From contig NDFF03000013.1 of the NCBI GenBank assembly GCA_002150815.3, positions 868,001-932,000 of the forward strand: a stretch of DNA of 64,000 nt. The letters run 5' to 3'. The notes under the pieces were generated by a model. It searched no databases. It saw only the letters and a list, made by a program, of their open reading frames with translations, and had not been told where the DNA came from. The translations under genes were made by a program, and so were the position numbers. Positions 47,528-58,314 of this stretch are shown piece by piece (within the stretch, counting starts at the first letter, position 1; every line of letters starts with the position of its first letter). This stretch comes from Grammothele lineata (taxonomy: Eukaryota > Basidiomycota > Agaricomycetes > Polyporales > Polyporaceae).

Positions 47528-47913
47528 GGATCTGTCGGATGGGGATAGACGTTGAGTTATGAGTGCGCAGGAGCTGAGCGTGCATTAGTCCCCGCGCGCG
47601 AATCCCAAAAGAAGGACTGTAAGTACCGAGGACGCCTGTAGAATCGAGCTAGCGAGAGACTGTTGAGAAGCAAACAATCACTATAGTCATAGCGACCTCA
47701 CGCCAGCTATATTTTACACCATTACAAAAGCAAAGAACAACCCTAGTCATATACAAGTTTGAGGAACACTGAAAGAATACTTCGAGTCGAACTGTGAAGT
47801 CCTGTTCGATAGAGACAGCCCTTGCAGCGATGTCATAATCGCGCTGCTACACTACAAGAGGCGGGAAGCCTCCAATCGTGGGTTCAACTGAGCTACGATC
47901 GTATTGGAATACG
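47528..47913. other. Convergent 3' flank
   Basis: Between the 3' ends of the MFS gene and the first P450. A tRNA-like D-arm word and a GAGGC/GCCTC hairpin near 47860-47900 do not amount to a tRNA. Nothing else seen. Confidence 0.45.
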
Positions 47914-50415
47914 TCACAACTCGTCGACTTGCACGGGAAGACATGCACCAAGTTCTGGCTTGTCTACAACCCACGCTTGAAGGCTTGACGCGATCTTGAG
48001 GGTGATGTCCAGATTGGCCGAAGTGAATCGGAACTTTTTCATGAGCGCTGTTAAGATCACCTAAAACCTATGAGCACTGGCTCGTTCTCATACAAGTACC
48101 AGCATACCTTATACTGAAACACCGCTATGTAGGAATATGATACAGTCAGGATCCAGTAAGGGTGCAGAATGCGTGAGTGTAGACTCACCGAGTCGGGTAC
48201 CAATACAGTTACGAGGTCCATCACTGAATACGAGCAGATTTCCCCATCCTTGACACAAGAGCTCATGGGGTGGGAGCTCTTCAAGCCAGCGCTCCGGTCT
48301 GAACACGTCAGGGTCCTTCCACACGGACTCCATACGTTGGATTGCAATGATAGGGATAACGACGACCTACATTTCTATGGTCAGTGTTGAATGAGAATGA
48401 TGAAGGATAGGGATCTCGAACCTGTCCGGGACTGACGGTCACATGTGTAATTTGGTGGCCATTTATCGTCGAGATGCCAGGTTCACCAACGGGGATGGAG
48501 TCCGTGGTTTGCGCGACTCGTTCCATGTATGGCAAAGCGGGATACATTCGCAGACTACGAAAAAGTATAAGCGCATCGTCGGGCAGTGTTTCACACTTGC
48601 ACGATGACTTACGTCTCTTTCAGTACAGCGTCGAGGTAAGGCAGGCGAGTCTGGAAGTCGTCATACGTAGGCTCGCTAGGGAAAGAACAGATCTCCTCGC
48701 GAAGCTTCTCTTGAATCTCAGGGCGCCTTGAAAGCTCGAATATAGTAAAGCCTAGCGTTTGAGTGGTGGACTCGTGCCCAGACACACTGACAGTCTTCAG
48801 AAAAAGAGCACGAAGAATATAAAACACTTACATGAAGGTTGAAATCTGGGACACAGGGTCATGCTCATAAATCCTCTGCAATAACATACGGAGAGCACTC
48901 GGCGTACCTGTTCAAATAGTTCCTCTCGAGAGATCTTCCCATTCGAGTAAGCAACGACTAACCGAGGTTCAGAGTTTCTCAGATCGGATGATATTGCGTA
49001 AGCTACCCACCTAGTCTACTGAGTAGATCCCTCTCTGTCTTCGGAGTAGCGCCTTTCGAACTGACGATGTCCTGGTTCCTCTTCACCAGCTCGCGTGCGA
49101 CTCCGGACTGAAAAATAACCATTGAACAGAGGATGACAGGTCGCTGACGTGAATAACTCACTTGGATTGTCAATTTAGCGAGGCCTTGACTCTGTATAGC
49201 GTTGATAGGCAACCGATTGAGGATAGGAAAACGTCTCAGGAGCATCAACGTCTGGTAGTAGGAAGGGCCGTTAGAAACGAGCGCGCTCGAAATTCGAGTG
49301 CTTACGAGAAACCCTGCATACTTCGCTGCAGGTGACACGCCACGACGTCGAGCGTTGAGGATCTGTTTCGCGTCACTGCTCTTGCCTCCTTCGAAATCGT
49401 GTAAAAAAGCAGCACGCCCTATGACATTAAGCCTGCGGAGAGCTGAGGATGTGTGTTGATACACGGGACACGATTTACTTACGTTGCCCTTGCAGTCCAG
49501 TCCAAGATGTTGACGTTCTCACGGAGCTCTCGAGATTGAACAAAAGCTAATAGGTCATCCACCACCTACCGAGGGATCAACTTTCCAGAAGTAATACAAT
49601 TATATCAACAAGACAAACCTGGTTCGCAGCTAGTAGAACGTCATCCGTCATGTTCTTAATGTTCGCCGCTCTGACAGTTAAGCTGTCAGCGTGACAATGC
49701 AGTAAAGAGGAAGTATATAGAACGTACGACAGCGAGGGGCTGACTAGATGGCGCATCCGTTTGTGCTCAGATTCGCCTTCAATCCAACCAAGGCCTTTAC
49801 CAAGAAGACGGGATACCCGTGGGCGGACCACGTCGCTATGATCTACCACTCTGCGGTGAGTTACTCTGAGAAGGCAGCATCCAAGGTTCGACTACGTACG
49901 ATAGTCGTATATCTTCTTCTGGAGTATATACGCGATCGCGGTTGGATCGTTCAGACATAACTGCATTTATGACTCAATGAGACTGGCCGTAGGTGATAAG
50001 CGTAAGATGCTACTTGCAATGTCTTTAGCCTGTGAGATATGTCTGAGTTTGTGCCGTGAAGCGGAGGAAACTGAGTGCTTACGCCAAAAGCAGCCTTGAT
50101 ACGGTAGACAAGTCCTAGCTCCTTGCTCCACTGTCTGAACGCGATGCCAGGCTCCTGTTGATGCACCAGCTTCTCATGTCCCCACAAGCCACCAGATACA
50201 GGCTGAAGAACCGGAATTCAAGTGTTGACGAGCGTGCTCTGCAGACGATAACTCACCGGAGCAGGCAAGAGTTCGACATCCGAATTGCGCCTAGTAGAGC
50301 GCAAAACGCGAGCAACAAAAGAGTGTGTGATATTCACCACAAATGCAGCGAAGAGGAAGGCGGCAAGGGTAGCAAAAGGCTCGACATGGGACAAAACATT
50401 CAAGCGTTGGTGCAT
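47914..50415 (-). CDS. Cytochrome P450 monooxygenase A
   Basis: ER-anchored haem monooxygenase. The seventeen exons (high to low) are 50257-50415, 50083-50202, 50014-50022 (9 bases), 49900-49960, 49728-49848, 49619-49670, 49483-49565, 49306-49432, 49162-49251, 49011-49107, 48908-48957, 48832-48875, 48613-48786, 48422-48554, 48189-48366, 48108-48124 (17 bases) and 47914-48060. They sum to 553 residues. The N-terminal anchor (FATLAAFLFAAFVVNI) precedes LPAP...WGHEKLVHQQEP. The I-helix motif is SGHESTTQ, ExxR is E395-R398, and the haem loop FSDGPRNCIG has Cys C494. Head-to-head with a second P450 across about 1 kb. The acceptor of exon 5 (49848) and the 9-base exon are the least certain joints. 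Substrate unknown; oxidation of the cluster scaffold is inferred. Confidence 0.88.
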
Positions 50416-51465
50416 AACACGTTCGACGACAACGACGAGCGAAGAGAGGTTGTCAGGAGATTATCAAGGAGAGAAACCAGGGGAACTTTTCTTACCACCT
50501 CACAACGCTAGCAAATTTAGAACCTTCGGGGAGGCATCTTCTGTCTTACAGCGCTTTACAGAATTCAGGGCGAGAGAAATCATGACTTCGTTCACGAGAA
50601 AGACGCCGCGATTCAAGGGAGCGGGACTCCGGAACATGATGGGCGTGATCAAAATTTAAAAGGCTTGGGGCGGCGTCTGAAATCCGTGATTCGTGACGCT
50701 TAAGTTACACCTTGAACCCAAGCGCACGCGCAAGACTCCCAACTCGTCTGGTATCGAAACATACTCACTTTCACAATCGTTGCTAATACAGGTCAGTGTC
50801 GTGTCAGGACTCAAGAATGACTTCCGCGTTTTCATTAACATGTCACCTTCTGTCTTCAAGCGCGAATCTGCGATCTCGATATTGGTTGAACATGAACGTT
50901 AATTCCTTGACCTTCAAGCCCAGTGACCCCGGACACTGTCCAGCGCTGTTGTGATTGAAGTTGAGCTCGTGTCCTAGGCTCAGCCGTCACCCCAAAAGAT
51001 TAGGTTGTTCGCTATACCATGCTCCGAGGAAGTTCGCTGCCATCTGCGTATCCACATGAAACTCAAGTTGATACGTGGCTTCTATCTATCAGGCGAGAAG
51101 TCGTCGAAGGATGGCTCACCACAACTTGTACATCTTGAGTACGTACCACCGCGCAACAAATTCATCATCTCATCGGAATTGTGGGCGTCCTATCCCATGA
51201 GCCAGGTCATATGTGGTATCTTGGGCGCCCATGTTCACACGGCGGACAACGGCATCGTCCAGCATAAACTCAAACCTTGTCACTGTGTACCGACCGACGA
51301 CTCGGAGGAACGCTCCGTGTTCTGGGGGTTGCGACTATCTCGCTCAATAGGCCGTTGGAGCGTGAAACGAATCCCTCCGAGCGCTGTCATATCTTCCCAG
51401 GGTATCGCGCTCCCTCCCCCACTGTCCCTGGCATGCTCGGGACGACATATCTCGTCGCTCCAGCT
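50416..51465. other. Shared divergent promoter of the two P450 genes
   Basis: About 1.05 kb between head-to-head P450 start codons, with no supported gene inside. This layout allows joint regulation. No clear palindromic activator site was identified by eye. Confidence 0.5.
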
Positions 51466-53650
51466 ATGAGCACCATACTCGCTCTCAGCATTTCGATATG
51501 CGCACTGTACGCATGTCGTATCTTATTTTTTTCTCCTAGATTTCCTCCTGGTCCTCCCGTGTGGCCCCTGATCGGCAACATCTGGCGAGTTCCGCCTCAG
51601 GGAGCATGGATCAAATTCTCAATGTATCGGAGGAAATACGGTATATCGGACGATCTACGTAGCTAGACACAGCTGATGTTGACTTTTTTCAGGCGATCTC
51701 GTATTCTTCCGCGGTCTTGGAAACTGCATTCTTGTCCTGAACTCCATGAAGGCTGTTCAAGATCTTCTTGAGCAACGCAGCGCCACTTACTCCGATCGTC
51801 CTACGTTCACCGTTGTCGGAGAACTTATGGGTCTTGGCCAAGTACGTGCTCAGTAGCAGTCGATGTCACTATCTAACGATTGTACAGAGCATGCCACTGT
51901 TACCCTGCGGAGACGAGTGGCGCGCTCATAGACGACTTTCACATACCGCTCTCAGCCCCTCTGCGGTGAAACGCTACTACTCCATCCAAGAGGACCTCGC
52001 CGTGCTCATGTGCAAGGAGATTCTTACGAGGCCCGCGGATTTCTTTAGCCATGTTAGAGTGTGAGCCTATCCAGTCCCTTCCTCTTCGAATGCTGATAAT
52101 CGTTATGTTGGCAGAACAGCTGCGAGGCTGATCTTGACCATCACTTATGGATTGTCTGTGAGCACTGCTGATAACGAGGTATCCATCGAGATGCATACAT
52201 GGAGTGTGCTCGCACAAACTCACTTCCCCCGTAGTATATCTCGCACGCGGAGGAAACTATGTACATGATCAGTCGTGCTACGGTTCCAGGCGCATTCCTG
52301 TGCGACTTCTTTCCCCTTCGTACGTACGCATTTTCTTAGGATTTGAGACATACCTTAATATTCTCTCACAGTGAAATATCTTCCGCCATGGATACCGTTC
52401 CAGCGCGAAGTTAGAAAAGGTTATAAGATGATAGACACACTCGTGTCTAGACCATACGAACACGTCAAGCGTGAGATGGTAGGTTCTAATATATGTTGTT
52501 CAACTTTAACACAATATTTCACCTTACACAACTCATCTCGGGACGTCTAGGCCGCAGGAATGGCCCCACCCTCTCTCGTCCAAGACCTTCTCTCTACAGA
52601 TAGTTCCAGTGTCAGCAATACCGCCCGCGAGCATCAGATTAAATGGACGGCGGGTGCGCTATACGGAGGTACGTCTATTAACGCCATTGCCTAGTGTTGT
52701 CCTTGACAGATCTTGGTGCAGCTGGGGCAGAGACGGTAAGTTAAACATAGCTAGGCTTCTTGAGCGCGCCGCCATAATGAGTTGATATTGTGGATAGACA
52801 TACGCAACCATATTGACTCTCATCATGGCTATGGCACTCCACCCAGAAATACAGCGCCGCGCTCAGGCTGAGCTTGACAGCATCGTTGGTTTGGACAGCT
52901 TACCAACCATCTCGCACCGAGAACTCCTTCCGTACGTCAACGCGGTCATTAAAGAAACTATGCGTTGGCATCCCGCACTGCCCTTGAGTATGCAATCTTT
53001 GATACCGCGGAAGCGCGTTCACAGTACTCATATAGCCGTCTCTAGGTATTGCCCGTTGCACTTCCGAAGACGATGTTTACGAAGGGTATGTCATTCCTAA
53101 GGGTACCATCGTAGTGCCGAATGTTTGGTGAATTGTAATCTACAATTCGCTGTTGATTCACGCATTGATCACCGCGTCGATTAGGTCGATAGCATTCGAA
53201 GAAGATGGTCACGGCGACCCTCTTTCATTTGTTCCCGAGCGGCACTTATCTCAGTCAAAAAGTGAGGAATACCTTGACCCTGCTTCGTGGGCGTTTGGAT
53301 TCGCACGTCGGTGAGCAGATCTACCTTCCCTGTCAAACTTCAGTTCTCGTTATGACAAGGCTTTCTATAGTGTCTGCCCTGGGAAATATCTAGCGGAGAA
53401 CTCTATTTTCATTCTGGCTGCGACGATCTTGACCTCTTTCGACATCTATCCTCCCGAAAATGGGCAGCTGCGCACGGAGTTCACGAAAGGTCTCGTCAGG
53501 TGAGCTATGTCCAGAATTAATTCGGCGCCCCGATGGGACTGATTGTTACATGATATCAGTTACCCGGAACCCTTCACATGCAAAATCATCCCTCGAAGCT
53601 CCTCTCGTGCTTCTCAAATCACCTGGAAGTGTAACCTATCAAACCTATAG
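51466..53650 (+). CDS. Cytochrome P450 monooxygenase B (CYP64-clan-like)
   Basis: ER-anchored P450 resembling OrdA/CYP64-type and basidiomycete CYP5144-type enzymes. Exons are 51466-51640, 51693-51841, 51888-52060, 52115-52178, 52235-52319, 52372-52478, 52551-52668, 52722-52735 (14 bases), 52798-52987, 53046-53127, 53185-53310, 53371-53499 and 53560-53650, giving 500 residues. A membrane anchor is followed by the [14 protein letters not shown] hinge. AGAET (291-295) is encoded by the 14-base exon, ExxR is E348-R351 (KETMR), and PERHL comes before the haem loop. The haem loop reads FGFARRVCPG with C430; the usual Gly of FxxGxRxCxG is Ala426, which may alter haem environment. All exon phases agree, so the gene looks functional. 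Neighbours suggest a role in the UbiA cluster. Confidence 0.88.
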
Positions 53651-54139
53651 CGGGAGCTAGCCTCTCTTAGGCAGAACTATACCGCGCAGTCCTGACGGGC
53701 GGATGATATCGAGTTTCTGAACGGGTACTCAGATGTTCGACTAGCACGAAGAGAACGCCTTCGAGTGGTCTGCGGCTCGCGTTCATTGGACCGGGCTTTC
53801 TTTATATGACCGTAGTGGATGTGCACTCCTGGCCCTGACTTGTAGGACGCCTCTTATGTGAGAGCTCCCAATGTGAAGGGCACTCTTCCGAGATGCCTGA
53901 GCGCCGAGTGAGCAGGGCGAGTGACAGGGCAGGGAACCCTAATTTTCTGTACCCCTGGGAGACTAATCGTGATTACTACGGGTATTCGAACCGCTGATAG
54001 ATTTCGATGGATGCGACGAAACATTCGCGGTACGTAACAGCCGGCCCGCATGATGCTGTACTAGAGGAACGAAGTTCTTCCTTGTTCTGCATACAGAAGA
54101 AAAACCAGCCTGGCGCACCCACAGAACTTGGATTCGAAG
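53651..54139. other. Convergent 3' flank of P450 B and UbiA genes
   Basis: About 490 bases of 3' UTR and spacer, with no gene recognised. A GGTATTCGAACC palindrome near 53980 looks T-arm-like but is not part of a tRNA. Confidence 0.45.
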
Positions 54140-55211
54140 TCACCAGGAAAATGCACCGAAGCGTTCACGTAAAGGCAGCATATGAGCGAAAGATAGCCAT
54201 ACCTATGGCTTCGATGTTTAGAAGGCATCGTGATGATACGGCAGACAGTCCTTACGTTGAATAATACGTAGGAGAACTTATCCGCCTTCGGGGTCCTCAA
54301 AAAGAAGAACCGTAGGCCTACGAATGTGCCTAGCGCTAGGAAGCTCGCGCCGCACCTCGGCCCAACGCCCCAGAAGCCGCTGAGAAAAAGCGACCAGGAT
54401 ACCATGGCGCCCAAAGTCGTGGCTCTCGACACTTCAGGAGCGTATATGGGGAACGTAACGCGTCCTCGGCACCTATCGCCATCGACGTCGGAGAAATCCT
54501 GTGCCTGGATGGTGGTAAAGATGAGTGCGCCGCTGATGCAGATTGCGGTCGTCGCGATCGCATCCAACTTCGAAGACGCGCCTGGTGGACGTGAGCGCAC
54601 TGATCAGTGTAGTAGGGGTACGAGATGAGGACGCACCGACGAGTATCGTTGAGCCTAGTTCAAGTGACGTATACCCTCCGATGTTACAGAAGTTCTTGCC
54701 AATCGGATGTTCGGACCAGCCGAGCTCGTCGTATACGAGGGTCGTCAACACTATCCCCACAGAAGCCGGAAGGACAGAATCGCCAAAGACCGCGGGACTA
54801 CACAGGCACAGAGCCACAGTGAGCCATCGTAGTGCCTTAGCTTGCGCTTGAGTGACACGACCGGCGGGAAGTGGTCGCCACGGCTTGTTGATCAGGTCCT
54901 CCTCGCGACTTCTCGCCTGGTTCGAGATATTGCACATGAGTTGGTGCAAGTATAGCCATGCCATGCCGGCAATGAAATGACGGAGAGAGTGCAGTGGAGC
55001 AGTTGCGCCGGCGAAAATAGTCTAGTAATTTGGTTAGTTAGAGCTATCTGTCTCTCAAAGTCGGACGTACGATCGGGAAGAAAACCGTCTTCATATCAGA
55101 GATGGTGAACAAGAAGATGGTTCGTGCTTGATAGACCAGGAAGCGAGTCACTGAGGAAGATACTTCAGTGAGAGAGTCAAGAGTGGGTGGTGAGAATGTT
55201 GTGATGAGCAT
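54140..55211 (-). CDS. UbiA-family membrane enzyme (prenyltransferase or terpene cyclase)
   Basis: Intramembrane enzyme acting on prenyl diphosphates with Mg2+. Exons (high to low) are 55071-55211, 54637-55021, 54256-54581 and 54140-54202, giving 304 residues with several hydrophobic helices. The first Asp motif is N81-x3-S85-x3-D89 (NQARSREED) followed by LINKPWRPLPAGRVT, the fungal EboC-like signature; the middle Asp of the classical NxxxDxxxD is Ser. The second motif is D204-x2-D207-x-D209-x-D211 (QDFSDVDGD), then RGRVTFP. The short last exon NVWLSFAHMLPLRERF gives the usual final helix. UbiA-type terpene cyclases are reported with a replaced middle Asp (from memory), so cyclisation rather than aromatic prenylation is plausible. 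Position among two P450s and a methyltransferase makes it the likely core of a cluster. Confidence 0.85.
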
Positions 55212-56758
55212 CGAAGTTAGCAGGTTTGGCAAGGATGTGATCTACCTCTTTATATTGAACAAGTCGCACGGGCGAACTGTCCCCATACTACTCTCAGCAC
55301 GTCAGATAGTGCTTCAACCAAGCGGCGTTTCCAGAGCTGCAAGCTTCATATTCCACGGTCGATGAGCATCTCGCGCATCCTATCAGAAGGCGGATCCATT
55401 GAGTAGCCTCAAGCCATAGACATGGGCCATCCGTCCGAGTTTATGGAACAGTGGTCTAGCTATTTCCACGCTGGGGATTCAGCCTCAGTAGATGCAATGA
55501 AGACTTACCCCGTAACGTCGGGACGACGGTTACGCACTCCTTCCGACTGGCGAGTAGAGTTGATGAGAATCGTCGCGCGCATCGATAAGGAAAATGTGCG
55601 AAAGGAGTGTTATGATTTGTGTGCGCGTGTAGTCGCATTCTGGGCCAGATGAGAATGAAAACTGCCTCGCGGCAAGGCGTCTGTGCGATTGAGAACCTGG
55701 AGAATCCTGGAAGTGCCATTCAATAAGCTCCGACTTGATGAACTCTCTCGATAGTCCCAACGCTGCCGTCAATATCTAGTTCTAGAGCCTCGGCCTCTTC
55801 ACAGTGGTGCCTAGATCGCATGTCAACGGGAGTCGCTGATGAAAAACAGTCAAGAATTACTGTCAGCAAAATGGACCTGGAAATGCGAATCCAAACGTAC
55901 CTATTTGGTGCTTTTACGATGCACTCTAATCGATAGTTCGATAATCGAGGCCCAGAGGTCGAAATTTACTCTTGACATTGCCGGCAGCCTTAACGGTCAG
56001 GTAAATACTAAACGTAGAAGCTGGACGCACTGCGCGGTTCTTCCACAGCTACTAAGTGGCATCATATTGTCTCACTTTACGTGGTAGGCTCCGCGGGGCA
56101 CTAAGTCCGTAGAAAGCTTGGGCGATAGGCCTCGTAACTTGTTACAGTAGCTACGTTAAGTTCTCAGCTTGGCTGCCGACACTGAACCAACTAATACTAA
56201 AAGCTCACAGTGCTGAGTCATGCCGGCATTCCGCCTGGCGCCACCGCCCGCAGTGCCCCTCCCTGGGTCATTTGTTTGTGCCGTTGTCAGGACGGTTGCC
56301 GTCCCTCTTTCTTCATCGGCGTGTACTGGTAGGCTGGCCCGACGGGGTTGAAACTTTGAAAGTTAACCGGTAACTGCCAGTGACGCCGGTCACCACATAA
56401 GAGCTCATGGAGAGCTGACATAAGCGGAGCGCTCACTCTTCACATTAGCGCTTCCGAGGCCAAGTTCGACCAAGTCACCGCTCAGGTCCATTGTTACTAG
56501 CGATCAACGTTACCCACAGCGCTCGCAGTACGTTTCTACGCCAGAACTCAATCTGATGGCTATGATCCATTGGAACCGAAGTGCCGCTGGCTTTCGCAGC
56601 GCTGCAGCCTAAGGGAAACTGCATCTTATGATCTTTTTAGCGCGATACCTCTTGTGGTAGCATACTTCACTAGCAGCTCCAAGCGTACCCCCCACTGGCA
56701 TATAAGTCCCTCATCGCAAGCCTTCCTGTCTGCTTCGTGGAGGTAATGTGTTAATGTC
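55212..56758. other. Divergent intergenic region between UbiA and methyltransferase genes
   Basis: About 1.5 kb with no convincing gene on either strand and many stops in all frames. It must contain the promoters of UbiA (-) and the methyltransferase (+). The right edge carries a TATA box at 56701. Confidence 0.5.
56701..56706 (+). promoter_or_regulatory. TATA box of cluster methyltransferase
   Basis: CATATAAG lies about 55 bases before the ATG at 56759. It supports that start and the otherwise hard-to-see first exon of 33 bases. Confidence 0.5.
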
Positions 56759-57997
56759 ATGTCGTCCTCTTATGAGACGTACACCTTCAAGGTGGGCCCC
56801 AGCCTTGTTCCGGTTATACTGATCTTGCAAATAATCTGAGTCTACTTATCTCTAGCCCGCGGATACGAGCACTGAGACGGCACGGTTCGTCAACAGAGGC
56901 TTACTGAACAACCCTCACACACGTATTCTCACCGGATCTGCGCCAGCCTCGATGACTTATACTCAGGTCTCATGGGATTCCTCAAGAATCGTATCGCTTT
57001 TGCTTCGTTGGAGTCTACATCCCCCGCTTCCATACTAGAGATTGGGTATGTCCCGTGAACGCCGATCTTTGAACCACGCTAATCCGTCCAGGTACGGGAC
57101 TGGGGCTTGGTAGGGCCCGTATGTCTCGACCGGCTCTTAGTGAGATCTGACTTTTCTTAGGGCGAACGATGCCGCTATACAGTTTCCCGCTGCCCAGGTA
57201 GTCGCGATCGACCTCAACCGTCCTCCTGAAAAGTTTGTAGTCCCCATAATCATGCTCTTACTAGTGTACACTGATGTCTCTGTTTAAACAGAAGTTTTCC
57301 ACCTAATGTGAAGTTCATGCAAGCGGACATCACTCAGCCTTTCCCATTTCCTGAAGAGAGCTTCGATGTCGTCCACGCTCGTTTGGTCCTCGTGCATGTA
57401 CGTCTACTATTACGGCTACCGGTGATATTTTGTTGTTCTCAACCAGTCTAAATGCAGATATCTGATGGCGAACACGCTCTTCGCCGCATTGTGAAACTCG
57501 TAAAGCCTGGCGGGTGGTTGCTTGTCGAAGAGCCAGACATGGAGGGCATGACAGATGGGGAGAAACCCCTTGGCCCGGGCATGACCACATTCATTCAAAC
57601 TTGGCTACGACTAGTGCGAGCTCGTGGAGTCAACCCCGCGTTGGGCCGTGAGCTAGAGCGTATCATTACATCGACTGGCGTCTTCAGTGACGTGAATGTG
57701 AAAAAAGTCGTCATCCCTGTATCAGGAAAATGCGACGGCGAGTCCTGCCTTTCTGTAGTATTGCTCATGCCACTATGTTGCTAATGGATGAGTCGATCTT
57801 CAGACCCAGCGTTGAACAACTTGGGAGAACGTTGGAGGAAGACCATGGAGCACGTTGCTTGTGACCTGCCCGCCCGATTTGCTGACCTTGGGATTACCGG
57901 AGAAGTTGTCGAGAACCATCTTTCTGAATTGCGAGACCCTATCCGAAACATAACGGCAGATATGTATTTCTCTTGGTCGCGCAGAGGTTATGACTGA
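56759..57997 (+). CDS. Class I SAM-dependent methyltransferase (cluster)
   Basis: Cytosolic small-molecule methyltransferase of the UMTA-like type found in fungal specialised metabolism. Exons are 56759-56791, 56856-56884, 56947-57045, 57092-57109 (18 bases), 57161-57232, 57292-57397, 57458-57737 and 57804-57997, giving 276 residues. The short N-part is SSYETYTFKPADTSTETARL then DDLYSGLMGFL. SAM motif I is LEIGYGTGAW (E52-G58), the acidic end of strand 2 is VVAIDLN, and then come FMQADITQPFPF, FDVVHARLVLVH and KLVKPGGWLLVEEPD. The second and third exons were joined by a 62-base intron, which alone restores ETARLDDLY in phase. The last intron appears to use a GC donor (ACG|GCGAGT). Probably O- or C-methylates the cluster product (inference). 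Confidence 0.85.
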
Positions 57998-58314
57998 AAC
58001 TACACAATGATAAGTGCTCTTTTCGCAACTTGACTTCCGCGCTTTGCGCCTTCGAAACGTAATCAGTGAACCAGCTTGATCCTGCCTGGGTGAAAACAAA
58101 TGCTATATCCATTCATTAAACCTTCCGGTCCATCGCGCACTAGTAGTAGAAACACCGTGCGCGAAACTGTGAGGATAGAAAAGCCGCGACTAAACCGATC
58201 CCAAGGCTCTAGGTGTGGATGCGGAGCGCCGTTCACGGATAACGATGGCCCTGAATCTCATACCTATGGGAACGTAGTGAACATGGAGGTGCGTAATGCA
58301 GGTAAAGACGAGCC
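57998..58314. other. Convergent 3' flank
   Basis: About 320 bases between the methyltransferase and the aldo-keto reductase 3' ends. Nothing recognised. Confidence 0.45.

Noticed and set aside
47860..47905. tRNA-like AGCTCAGTTG word and hairpin on the minus strand
   Set aside because: There is no matching acceptor stem, T arm or terminator, so it cannot fold into a tRNA.
56856..57045. Apparent frameshift in the 5' part of the cluster methyltransferase
   Set aside because: A 62-base intron at 56885-56946 restores frame and a family-like sequence.
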